A stretch of 9,398 bases of DNA from an uncultured bacterium (GTDB lineage Bacteria; Bacillota; Clostridia; Lachnospirales; Lachnospiraceae), in assembly GCA_905214855.1 (NCBI GenBank), contig CAJMNU010000054.1, positions 1 through 9,398 of the forward strand. Reading direction: 5' to 3'. Both the position numbers and the translations under genes were made by a program. The notes beneath the pieces were generated by a model that was given only the letters and a program-made list of their open reading frames with translations, searched no databases and had not been told where the DNA came from. Shown in pieces: positions 1 to 6,896 of the stretch (positions are counted from its first letter, which is position 1; each line of letters opens with the position of its first letter).

Positions 1-926
1 AAAGCTGTAACATATTCTTTGTTTTCATTTAACACCTGAAGCAATTCCTTCAACCATTCATCACACTGAGAATAGGCAATCTCACATGCTTTCAATCCAA
101 GGATTCCAGGACCACTCTGTGCCACACGTTCCATGCTCTCCTGAAGTAGAGTTCTCTCTTTTTCATCCGGCACAACAATACAACTTGTTCTCATTCCAGC
201 CAGATTAAATGTCTTACTTGGCGCATAACAAACCATAAGATGCTGTTTGTTCTCTCCAGCTGCAACAGCAGAAGAAGTAAACTGGTGTTCTGGCATTATC
301 AAGTCACAATGAATCTCATCTGAAATCAAAAACAAATTATGTTTTTTACAGATAGATACTACTTTTTCTACTTCCTCTTTTGTCCATACACGTCCTACCG
401 GATTATGAGGATTACAGAAAATCATCATCTTATTTTCTGGCTTCTCTGCTAATTCTTCAAGCAATTCAAAATTGATTGTATATTTTCCCTCTTCATTATT
501 CAAAGGGCATCTTACCAGAGTACGCTCTGTCTTCTGAATCGCATTATAAAATGGGTAGTATACTGGTGTCAGCAGAATCACACCATCTCCCGGTTCAGTA
601 AAGCTAAGAACTCCGTGGAAAAATGCACTTACAACCCCTGATGTGAATACCAGCCATTCTTTTTTAGCTTCCCAACCATATCTGCGAGAAATCCAGTTTG
701 TCACGATATCTCTTAATTTTTCTGTAGGTTTAGGATATCCCAAAACGACTTCATCCAAAAATGCCTTTAATCCTTCTATAATTTCAGGCGGATTTTTAAA
801 CTCCATATCTGCCACAGAAAAAGGCACAATGTTTTCAGGAACCTTAGGATTGCTCTCCTTCATCATATCCCATTTTACAGCACCTTGCTCCCAGCGATTC
901 ACTAATGTTTCAAAATCGTATCTCAT
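1..926 (-). CDS. MalY/PatB-type PLP-dependent C-S lyase / aminotransferase (3' end outside window)
   Basis: Predicted cytoplasmic fold-type I PLP enzyme of the MalY/PatB group, which typically cleaves cystathionine or cysteine to pyruvate, ammonia and a thiol; some members act as aminotransferases. I translated 308 codons by hand. The N-terminus starts MRYDFETLVNRWEQGAVKWD, typical of this subgroup. Seen in order: VADMEF (residues 38-43), LGYPKPTE (62-69), TSGVV (95-99), CNPHNPVGR (171-179), SDEIHCD (202-208, with Asp203 positioned for the PLP ring nitrogen) and SKTFNLAG (237-244), where Lys238 should form the Schiff base. Family members are about 390 residues, so roughly 80 C-terminal residues lie beyond position 1. 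The ATG at 924-926 has GGAGG at 937-941, ten bases upstream. The ATG at 934-936 is out of frame and stops quickly. Family assignment is firm; the substrate (cystathionine, cysteine or another amino acid) cannot be read from sequence. Confidence 0.9.
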   Translation of the reverse strand, partial: MRYDFETLVNRWEQGAVKWDMMKESNPKVPENIVPFSVADMEFKNPPEIIEGLKAFLDEVVLGYPKPTEKLRDIVTNWISRRYGWEAKKEWLVFTSGVVSAFFHGVLSFTEPGDGVILLTPVYYPFYNAIQKTERTLVRCPLNNEEGKYTINFELLEELAEKPENKMMIFCNPHNPVGRVWTKEEVEKVVSICKKHNLFLISDEIHCDLIMPEHQFTSSAVAAGENKQHLMVCYAPSKTFNLAGMRTSCIVVPDEKERTLLQESMERVAQSGPGILGLKACEIAYSQCDEWLKELLQVLNENKEYVTA

Positions 927-944
927 GATGTAACATCCTCCTTA

Positions 945-955
945 GAATACTATTC
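945..955. promoter_or_regulatory. 11-bp perfect palindrome in the MalY-gene leader
   Basis: GAATACTATTC is a perfect inverted repeat (GAATA/TATTC around a central C) lying between the inferred transcription start and the ribosome site of the MalY-like gene. Its position downstream of the promoter would suit a repressor site, but a palindrome this short and AT-rich can arise by chance. No regulator is identified. Confidence 0.2.
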
Positions 956-969
956 GCTTTCCGATTTGT

Positions 970-978
970 AGTATATCA
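970..978 (-). promoter_or_regulatory. Extended -10 promoter for the MalY-like gene
   Basis: Read on the minus strand this is TGATATACT, an extended -10 element (TGn followed by TATACT) with no convincing -35, as is usual for extended -10 promoters. Transcription would start near 963, giving a leader of about 37 bases that ends in the GGAGG ribosome site. The promoter sits just downstream of the YtvI-like gene on the same strand, so the MalY-like gene probably has its own transcript. Confidence 0.5.
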
Positions 979-1063
979 TGTTCCTGCTTATATTTCTATC
1001 CATTTTGTTTGCTTCTAGGAGAATTTCAAGCATTTTTACCAGACTGTCTTTCACCTTATTATT

Positions 1064-2143
1064 CTATTTTTCATACTCCATAGAATTACCTATCATATCC
1101 AAAAAATCCTCTATCAAAAGCAGTCCAACTGGTCCTAACAAAAATCCCCATATTCCAAAAAGAAGCAGCCCAACATACATTGATATCAAAGTCTCAAGAG
1201 GTGTCAGCCCCACCTCATTTCCCATCCATTTTGTCTCCAAAATTTCTCTCAAAGCATAGCAGATTCCATAAATGAAAAGCAAACCTCCCGCCATCTTCCA
1301 ATCTTTTTGTAGTATACTCACTAAAATCCACGGAACAAAGATTGTCCCTGTTCCAAAAATTGGCAGAGCATCCACAATACCAATGACCACTCCAAGTAGA
1401 AGATAATAAGGATTTTTCATCAAAAAAAGCCCCACAGAACAGACAAATGCCGTACCTGCCATAATAATCCCCTGTGTCTTTACATATGCCTTTCCCACTC
1501 TGACGACTCTGCTTCCAATTAACGCAAATTCCTGACGAAATAAAGACTGTTCTCTTTTCTTTCTTAAATCTTCCATCTCCTGTAAAGACAAAATGGCTGC
1601 CATCAAGGTGACAAAGATCACAGCCACTATTTGTACTGTTCGCTGAAATAAAATCATAGAATTTCCAACCAAATAAGGCATTACTTCCTTTCTGGCATAA
1701 GAAATAGCATCTAAAATGCTTTCCCTTACCAAAATTGGTATTACCCCACTCTTTATATGAAAAACTTCTTCTATTTTACAACATATTCTCATCAATTCCC
1801 GATCTAATGTTTCCAAAATAATCGGAAATTCGATTGATAAATGCTGTATTTCCTCCAACAATTTACATCCGCCAAGATAACAGATCGCTCCAATCAAACC
1901 AATCATCCATATTAAAAGAAGCATAGCTGCCACTGCTATGGGAAAATAATATTTTTTTCCTTTCCAAACCCAATAAACATTTTCATGTACTCTCATGACT
2001 GGTTCTTTCAAAAAAAGTGCAATCCCATATCCAACTAAAAAAGGAACTACAAGGGGCAGTAAATATTTCAAACTAACATACACCGCCCCAGTAATTCCCA
2101 CAATTGATGCAATTTTCTTCAGTTTTTCACTTGGCTTTTCCAT
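1064..2143 (-). CDS. YtvI-like AI-2E/PerM-family integral membrane protein
   Basis: Polytopic membrane protein of the AI-2E transporter/PerM family (PF01594). The segment VDALPIFGTGTIFVPWIL (residues 257-274 from the chosen start) and the C-terminal GLTPLETLISMYVGLLLFG closely resemble YtvI, a sporulation-associated member whose transported substrate is not established. Hydrophobic segments lie at about 11-45, 67-92, 169-187, 226-242, 245-278, 284-302 and 319-348, with a charged stretch between the second and third groups, as is usual for the family. The frame extends upstream to an ATG at 2197, but that start has no ribosome site and adds 18 polar residues. The ATG at 2143 follows GGTGA at a suitable distance, so I prefer 359 residues. 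A TATAGA-like -10 at 2209-2214 would leave the 2197 start almost leaderless, which also favours 2143. No neighbour supports a quorum-signal role. Confidence 0.85.
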   Translation of the reverse strand: MEKPSEKLKKIASIVGITGAVYVSLKYLLPLVVPFLVGYGIALFLKEPVMRVHENVYWVWKGKKYYFPIAVAAMLLLIWMIGLIGAICYLGGCKLLEEIQHLSIEFPIILETLDRELMRICCKIEEVFHIKSGVIPILVRESILDAISYARKEVMPYLVGNSMILFQRTVQIVAVIFVTLMAAILSLQEMEDLRKKREQSLFRQEFALIGSRVVRVGKAYVKTQGIIMAGTAFVCSVGLFLMKNPYYLLLGVVIGIVDALPIFGTGTIFVPWILVSILQKDWKMAGGLLFIYGICYALREILETKWMGNEVGLTPLETLISMYVGLLLFGIWGFLLGPVGLLLIEDFLDMIGNSMEYEK

Positions 2144-2253
2144 GGACTCACCCGTTTCTGTTTTGTACTTCTTTTGTACACTCATAGTATCGGTCATTTT
2201 TTTATTTTCTATACAACCAATAAACTAAAACAAATTTGGTATCATCCACTCAG

Positions 2254-2299
2254 TAGTCAACTACCCATCCCCTAAAGAGAATGGACTTCTAAAAGACTA
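2254..2299 (-). mobile_element. Solo IS200/IS605-type right-end hairpin (omega-RNA 3'-end-like remnant)
   Basis: On the minus strand an 8-bp stem CCATTCTC/GGGGATGG encloses a TTTA loop and is followed by GTAGTTGAC. An outer 5-bp stem pairs TAGTC (2295-2299 read minus) with GACTA (2254-2258 read minus). The right arm, loop and tail match the element end at 9357-9398: the first twelve plus-strand bases, GTCAACTACCCA, are identical in both. Two pairs are G-U on the minus strand but would be C-A mismatches on the plus strand. Such hairpins end IS200/IS605 elements and form the 3' end of TnpB omega-RNAs. No transposase or left end is visible nearby, so this is a relic, a non-autonomous element, or a stand-alone RNA. 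It may also slow transcription leaving the lipoprotein gene, although no T-run follows. Confidence 0.55.
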
Positions 2300-2322
2300 A
2301 CGCCCTTATTTATGAAAACTTT

Positions 2323-3906
2323 TTATCCAAAAATTCTCCATCCACAGATAAAATTACTTCTCCACCAAGAACTCAGGCTTCGATAAACAACCTTACCATT
2401 ACCAGAAGAAGCATCTACTACCATTCCGCCTCCTGCTGCAATTCCTACATGTCCTCTTACAACAACAATATCTCCTGCCTGTAAACTGTTGAAATTCGTG
2501 ATTTTTTCATATCTTCCCACATTTCTCCAACCAGCAGATGTCAAATAGCTTTGTTTTACACCAGCCTGATTCAAACACCAATATACAAATCCTGAACAGT
2601 CAAACTGGTTTGGTCCTTTTGCTCCCCATACATATGGGCTTCCCAACTTAGATTTTGCAATAGAAACCAAACGAGATGCGCCTCCGGATGAAGAGATCGT
2701 ACTTCCTCCTGAAGTTCCTCCTGAATTATTGTTATTATTTTTTGAATTATTATTTTTTGAGTTATTGTTTTTTGAACTATTATTACTATTAGAATTATTA
2801 TTGGAAGTAGATGGTCTCGATGAAGCTCTTGAAGGTGCTTTTTTTACATCACTTCCAGTCAATTTATTGATCGTAGCCACTCCTGCCAGACCATCCGATA
2901 CCAGACCATTCGTAGACTGGAATGTCTTAACCGCCTGCTCTGTTACTTCTCCATAATATCCTGTTACATTACCTGAATACAGATATCCGTATTTACTTAA
3001 AAGCTGCTGTATCTTTACAACCTGCTCACTCTCATCTCCCAGACGAAGTCCGTTTGGTGTTGCACTGCTGCTATTTAATGCTATACGGGTAGAAGGTCCA
3101 AGATAACCATCTACAATCTGATCATTACGTGACTGGAACTGCTTTACTGCAATCACTGTGTCATTGCCGTATGTACCATCTGGTTCTGTTGTCAAATATC
3201 CAAGTTCTTTCAATCTCTTTTGGCTTTCTAAAACAACCTCACTTTTTTCTCCATATGCAAGCATATTGGGTTTGATCTCATCACTATATAAAAGATTAAA
3301 TGTTTCTTTCCCTACTTTACCATCCTCTTTGATATTATTGACACTCTGAAGTTTTTTTACTGCTGCTTCTGTAGAGTCACCGAAATTTCCAGTTACCATA
3401 TTAGCAGATGCCAAATATCCCAATTCATAAAGACGTTGTTGGATCTGATAAATATCATCTCCAGAAACTCCATTTTCTACCATATAATACTTTGCATCTG
3501 GAGACATAATTGCCTGAAAAGTTGCCGCTCCAACAACACCATCTTGAGCAAGTTCATACTGTCGCTGAAACTTCATAACTGATGCTTTGGTGGTTTCACC
3601 AAAATAATTTGTTGGTTCATCGTTATCCATAAATCCCAACTCCATCAATCTTTCCTGAAGCATTGCTACTACAGAATGTCTCACACCAATCCTTAAATAT
3701 TCTGGTGCGGCATCTTCTGTCTCCTCTGTCTCTTCTGCCGCCTCCAAAGTCAAAGTCTCTGGTTCAGATGTACTCTCAGAATCATCCCTCGCTCTTGTTG
3801 CAATGGTCTCATATGCAGTTTGAGTGGAACATCCTGCTGAAGCACACAGTACTCCTGCTGTTATGACAGCCACACACGCTTTTCTCCAAAAGTTTCTCCA
3901 TTCCAT
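2323..3906 (-). CDS. Secreted lipoprotein wall hydrolase: four peptidoglycan-binding repeats plus NlpC/P60 peptidase
   Basis: Predicted surface-anchored endopeptidase that cuts stem peptides of peptidoglycan. A short basic N-terminus and hydrophobic stretch lead to a lipobox-like ASAGC, with Cys26 as the probable lipidated residue. An acidic Ser/Thr/Glu linker follows. Four PG_binding_1-type repeats lie at about 71-135, 141-208, 216-279 and 287-350, each with a G-F/Y-L...YG/FG...FQ...DG..G..T pattern. A low-complexity Asn/Ser linker (about 365-409) then joins a C-terminal NlpC/P60 domain (about 410-527). Catalytic Cys437 sits in DCSGF and His486 in GHVGI. The third position is Asp498 in VVDASS, where several characterised members have His. 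The ATG at 3904-3906 has AGAGGA at 3914-3919, seven bases upstream. It probably acts in wall turnover or daughter-cell separation, by analogy to the family. Confidence 0.92.
   Translation of the reverse strand: MEWRNFWRKACVAVITAGVLCASAGCSTQTAYETIATRARDDSESTSEPETLTLEAAEETEETEDAAPEYLRIGVRHSVVAMLQERLMELGFMDNDEPTNYFGETTKASVMKFQRQYELAQDGVVGAATFQAIMSPDAKYYMVENGVSGDDIYQIQQRLYELGYLASANMVTGNFGDSTEAAVKKLQSVNNIKEDGKVGKETFNLLYSDEIKPNMLAYGEKSEVVLESQKRLKELGYLTTEPDGTYGNDTVIAVKQFQSRNDQIVDGYLGPSTRIALNSSSATPNGLRLGDESEQVVKIQQLLSKYGYLYSGNVTGYYGEVTEQAVKTFQSTNGLVSDGLAGVATINKLTGSDVKKAPSRASSRPSTSNNNSNSNNSSKNNNSKNNNSKNNNNNSGGTSGGSTISSSGGASRLVSIAKSKLGSPYVWGAKGPNQFDCSGFVYWCLNQAGVKQSYLTSAGWRNVGRYEKITNFNSLQAGDIVVVRGHVGIAAGGGMVVDASSGNGKVVYRSLSSWWRSNFICGWRIFG
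2731..2775 (-). repeat. Three 15-bp tandem repeats coding SKNNN
   Basis: Three consecutive 15-bp units (2731-2745, 2746-2760, 2761-2775), each TCAAAAAA(T/C)AATAA(C/T) on the minus strand, encode SKNNN at residues 378-392 of the wall hydrolase linker. The units differ only at third codon positions. Because 15 is a multiple of three, gain or loss of a unit would lengthen or shorten the tether between the wall-binding and catalytic domains without a frameshift. Confidence 0.85.
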
Positions 3907-3957
3907 TATATAATCCTCTCATTGCTATGATTCTCTACACACAAAAGTTCCGTTCCT

Positions 3958-3987
3958 ATATTACAACAATCTTTATAAAAATTGCAA
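3958..3987 (-). promoter_or_regulatory. Candidate sigma-A-like promoter for the lipoprotein hydrolase
   Basis: On the minus strand TTGCAA (3982-3987) and TAATAT (3958-3963) are separated by 18 bases, a plausible -35/-10 pair. The start would be near 3951, giving a leader of about 45 bases. It lies in the 106-bp gap after the flavoprotein gene on the same strand. I saw no strong terminator in that gap, so read-through from the upstream cluster is also possible. Confidence 0.45.
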
Positions 3988-4012
3988 CTAGATACCTGAT
4001 TTTCTGTCAGAA

Positions 4013-6076
4013 TTAATCGAATCGTAAGATATCATCTTCATCAATATTTTGATTTTCACGATATTGTCTCCAGACATTTTCAAAAAAATCATCTTCATTT
4101 GGAATTTGTCTCACATTTCTCCACCGAAATGAACATGTTTTCTTTTCTTTGTAATATGTCACTTCTTGTATTTGAGAAGATAATTCCCCTTCATCTAAAA
4201 CAAAACGGAATTTTTCTGGCATCTCCTCCATTGATTTCTCTCCTGAAGGATCTGTATATAAAGCACTTCCTCGACTCTTTCCTCCATGTTTTTTGTAATC
4301 TTCCATTGCACACACATAGACATATTGACTGATTAAAACATCTCTCAAACAAAATATCTTCCAAATATCATCCACTCTTTTTACATATACGCTTTTTGAA
4401 AATCTCTTGAGTTCATTTTCCAAAATTTTAGCAGTTTTCTGAAGCATCTGACTGTCTCTGACCGCAGCTGCCACATCGCTCATTCTTCTAGCTGCTTTAT
4501 CCCAAAATTCTCCTGCCTCTTTATAGTTATCCTCTTTATAACTATCTTTCTTATAATTATCTTCGCTATAATTGTCTTCGCTATAATTGTCTTCCTTTTT
4601 TAATATCTGCTCTTTGTTCTTACCTATTTCCAATGCATGATATGCCATTTCTTTCATATCATCAATCTCTTTAGAAAACATTGTTTCAAGTTGTTCCAAT
4701 GGTATCTTATCGGAAAGTCTTCCTCTCTCTCTCGCTGCAATATATTCTGCCGCTCTAAAAGCCCCTACCTGTCCTGCATTTAGGGCGCTTCCGCCTGGTC
4801 TATGAATTCCATGAGTCGCACTTACTTCTCCTACTGCAAAAAAACCTTTGATATTAGTCTGCCACCATGAATCCACTGCCAGACCTCCATTATTATGTTG
4901 TGCACAAAGAGCGATCTCTAATGGTTCTTTTTCTAAATCAATCCCATGATCTTTATAAAATTCAACAGCTGGGGCGTTCATGTGCCGCAGCCGCTCTATT
5001 GGAGTTCCAAAACATGCACCTGCCTGTTTCAAATACTGCCTTGCTTCGTCTCCCATCTCACTATAATTCAGTTCTTTTTTTTCCATGGGATTTTTTCTAT
5101 AATCTAAGAATACTTTTCTTCCTTTTAATGTTTCTCTATATACCAATAAATCAATCCTAGAAGAACCCTGTATTGCCTTTCTGACATCAAATGGCCATTG
5201 GTATCCCTTCAAAAACAAATTAGTAAGCATCTCTCCATCATTTGTAAATGCTTCTGTTAAAAATTCTTTCTCGTCCTCACCATTTTTACTAACAGAATAT
5301 ACTCTTGGCAATGCCTGCATATAAGTTCCTGAGACATTCCACCTTGGATCTACAGAGGCTATCCCATATTGCCATTCTGTTACATTTTTACCATGTACTC
5401 CTGCCTCCAAAGCCATACCTGTAGCTCCATGATGTCCCTTCGGATATACACTGTCTGCATATATCCCTGCCGGTCCTCCAACTGCATAAATCAAATTTTT
5501 ACAGAAAAATTCTGCAAACTCAATTTTACCCTTTTCCAATTTACTGCGATCTAAACAAAGAATACCGTAGATCCTCTCTTTTTTTACTAAAATTTTTATA
5601 ACCTGATAACCATCAAAAACTGGGATCTGCATTCTCATCACAGATTTTTCCAAAGATTCTGTCATAATCTTAGAGGTATATGGTCCAGCACTCGTCGCAC
5701 GCCGCCTTGGATCATGATCTGTTTTATATCCAATATATTCCCCATATCTGTTTTTGGGAAATGGAACACCCAAATCCACCAATTTGAAAAAACATTTTGC
5801 TGACAATGCAGCTTCACACAGTGCCAGATCTCCATCCACACATCCACCTGCAAATAATGTTTCAGCCATCTCTTTTACGCTGTCTCCCTCTCCCCCTGAA
5901 AGAGTCAGTTTATAATAAGTCTGTTTATCTGAGCCTGTATTTCTGGAAGTTCCCGCATTCCTATCTTCTGTTACAACACAAATATCACTCTGTCCCAAAT
6001 GGAACAAGGAATCCGCTGCATTCCACCCAGATGCTCCAGTTCCCACGATCACTGTATTATATTCATATTGTTTCAT
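4013..6076 (-). CDS. FAD-dependent oxidoreductase, fumarate reductase/succinate dehydrogenase flavoprotein-like
   Basis: Cytoplasmic flavoprotein of the FAD_binding_2/FrdA-like superfamily, substrate unknown. A Rossmann dinucleotide motif VGTGASG lies at 11-17. TSRNTGSDKQTYYK (43-56) occupies the loop where SdhA/FrdA carry the FAD-linking His; no such His is present, so FAD is probably non-covalent. HNNGGLAVD (394-402), GFFAVGEV (411-418) and HRPGGSALNAGQ (425-436) close the FAD site and supply His394 and Arg426, likely counterparts of substrate-site His and Arg in FrdA. The capping-domain arginine motif of fumarate reductases is not obvious, so succinate/fumarate chemistry should not be assumed. 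The charged C-terminus ends in DDFFENVWRQYRE. The frame extends to a TTG at 6094, but the ATG at 6074-6076 has AGGGAG at 6084-6089, seven bases away, giving 687 residues. It lies 35 bases after the SDR gene and is probably co-transcribed. Confidence 0.85.
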   Translation of the reverse strand: MKQYEYNTVIVGTGASGWNAADSLFHLGQSDICVVTEDRNAGTSRNTGSDKQTYYKLTLSGGEGDSVKEMAETLFAGGCVDGDLALCEAALSAKCFFKLVDLGVPFPKNRYGEYIGYKTDHDPRRRATSAGPYTSKIMTESLEKSVMRMQIPVFDGYQVIKILVKKERIYGILCLDRSKLEKGKIEFAEFFCKNLIYAVGGPAGIYADSVYPKGHHGATGMALEAGVHGKNVTEWQYGIASVDPRWNVSGTYMQALPRVYSVSKNGEDEKEFLTEAFTNDGEMLTNLFLKGYQWPFDVRKAIQGSSRIDLLVYRETLKGRKVFLDYRKNPMEKKELNYSEMGDEARQYLKQAGACFGTPIERLRHMNAPAVEFYKDHGIDLEKEPLEIALCAQHNNGGLAVDSWWQTNIKGFFAVGEVSATHGIHRPGGSALNAGQVGAFRAAEYIAARERGRLSDKIPLEQLETMFSKEIDDMKEMAYHALEIGKNKEQILKKEDNYSEDNYSEDNYKKDSYKEDNYKEAGEFWDKAARRMSDVAAAVRDSQMLQKTAKILENELKRFSKSVYVKRVDDIWKIFCLRDVLISQYVYVCAMEDYKKHGGKSRGSALYTDPSGEKSMEEMPEKFRFVLDEGELSSQIQEVTYYKEKKTCSFRWRNVRQIPNEDDFFENVWRQYRENQNIDEDDILRFD
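4517..4591 (-). repeat. Five 15-bp tandem units coding D-N/S-Y-x-x in the flavoprotein
   Basis: Residues 496-520 are five five-residue units: DNYSE, DNYSE, DNYKK, DSYKE, DNYKE. The first two are identical at DNA level (GACAATTATAGCGAA); the others have drifted. They sit between the FAD-binding core and the helical C-terminal part, probably as a charged surface loop inserted by repeat expansion. The length should vary among strains if slippage is active. Confidence 0.85.
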
Positions 6077-6083
6077 CACATTT

Positions 6084-6089
6084 CTCCCT
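6084..6089 (-). promoter_or_regulatory. Ribosome binding site that decides the flavoprotein start
   Basis: AGGGAG on the minus strand lies seven bases before the ATG at 6076, supporting that codon. The TTG at 6094 lies upstream of this site and has no comparable sequence before it. Confidence 0.7.
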
Positions 6090-6111
6090 GTCAATATCTA
6101 AACTCTCAATC

Positions 6112-6888
6112 CTACAATCTTTTTATATGAAATCCTCCATCCACATCCAGATAACTTCCTGTTGTATACAAACATTCATCCCCAGCAAAAAAAGCAACTG
6201 CATTTGCTACATCTTCTGGAGTTCCCCAACGTGCGATCGGAAAAGCTCCAGATGCAAACAAAGCATCATATTTTTCAGTCACTGTACTTGTCATATCTGT
6301 ACGGATCACACCTGGACGGACTTCATGAACCAAAATTCCCTCTGGAGCTAAGCGGTCTGCATATAATTTAGTCAGCATAGATACCCCAGCTTTTGATATA
6401 CAATATTCTCCTCTCCCTGTTGAAGAAACTTCTGCTGAACATGAAGAAATATTAATGATCGTTCCTCTTTTTCTGCCCTCTATATCTTGCTTTAACATTT
6501 GTTTTGCCACAAGTTGTGTTAAAAACATATTACTTTTTGTATTGATTGTAATGACTCTGTCAAAACTTTCCTCTGACATCTCCAATAAATCCTGTCTTAC
6601 TTTAGGAGCAACCCCTGCGTTATTTACTAAAACATGAACTGCTCCAAAATGTTGTAATGTCTCATCTAATAATCTTTCTCTATCCTCTTGTCTGCTGATA
6701 TCTCCACTGACATACAACCAATCTATCCCCTCTTTGGAGAGTTCATCTAATATACTTCTACATTCCTGTTCTGGTCTTGTAGCCATTAAGACTACCTGAA
6801 ACCCATTCAACCCCAATTTCTTTGCAATCGCAAGTCCAATTCCCCGACTTGCTCCTGTTATAATCGCTGTTTTCCTCATAATCTTCAT
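6112..6888 (-). CDS. Short-chain dehydrogenase/reductase (classical SDR, FabG-like)
   Basis: NAD(P)(H)-dependent oxidoreductase of the classical SDR family, about 258 residues as usual, acting on an unidentified alcohol/ketone. Visible motifs are the cofactor loop TGASRGIG (11-18), the structural NNAG (89-92) and the catalytic residues Asn116, Ser149 (in INISS), Tyr162 and Lys166 (EYCISK). The C-terminal GSYLDVDGG (244-252) is typical of 3-ketoacyl-ACP-reductase-like members. No fatty-acid genes are nearby, so FabG function is not implied. The start is ambiguous: ATG 6888 has GAGG only four bases away, whereas ATG 6879 (giving MRKTAIITG) has AGGA eight bases away and may be the real one. The gene begins six bases after the pseudouridine synthase stop, and its ribosome site overlaps that stop, suggesting translational coupling. 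The flavoprotein follows 35 bases on, hinting at a shared redox pathway. Confidence 0.9.
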   Translation of the reverse strand: MKIMRKTAIITGASRGIGLAIAKKLGLNGFQVVLMATRPEQECRSILDELSKEGIDWLYVSGDISRQEDRERLLDETLQHFGAVHVLVNNAGVAPKVRQDLLEMSEESFDRVITINTKSNMFLTQLVAKQMLKQDIEGRKRGTIINISSCSAEVSSTGRGEYCISKAGVSMLTKLYADRLAPEGILVHEVRPGVIRTDMTSTVTEKYDALFASGAFPIARWGTPEDVANAVAFFAGDECLYTTGSYLDVDGGFHIKRL

Positions 6889-6896
6889 CCTACCTC
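6888..6896 (-). promoter_or_regulatory. Overlapping ribosome sites at the rluA-like/SDR junction
   Basis: The minus-strand sequence GAGGTAGGA overlaps the stop codon of the pseudouridine synthase gene (6895-6897). GAGG serves the ATG at 6888 poorly (four bases), while AGGA fits the ATG at 6879 (eight bases). Ribosomes finishing the upstream gene would arrive directly at this site. Confidence 0.5.

Noticed and set aside
643..1259. Two plus-strand open frames of 96 and 93 codons
   Set aside because: Both are antisense to the MalY-like and YtvI-like genes, which have clear motifs; the plus-strand translations show none.
2729..2956. Leu/Phe/Glu-rich plus-strand frame
   Set aside because: It is the reverse strand of the Asn/Ser linker repeats and has no independent support.
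3964..4012. Terminator between the flavoprotein and lipoprotein genes
   Set aside because: CTGA/TCAG and TTCT/AGAA pairs are only four bases long, and the T-tract is some 15 bases away. Too weak to call.
4517..4591. CRISPR-like array or direct-repeat locus
   Set aside because: The repeats are contiguous 15-bp coding units without spacers, inside an open reading frame.
6077..6094. TTG start adding six residues to the flavoprotein
   Set aside because: The ATG at 6076 has a well-placed AGGGAG, and the extra residues come from the ribosome-site sequence itself.
5797..6351. 184-codon plus-strand open frame
   Set aside because: It runs antisense to the flavoprotein start and the SDR end, has His/Ser/Leu-rich composition with no domain, and lacks a ribosome site. 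It is a shadow of the real genes.
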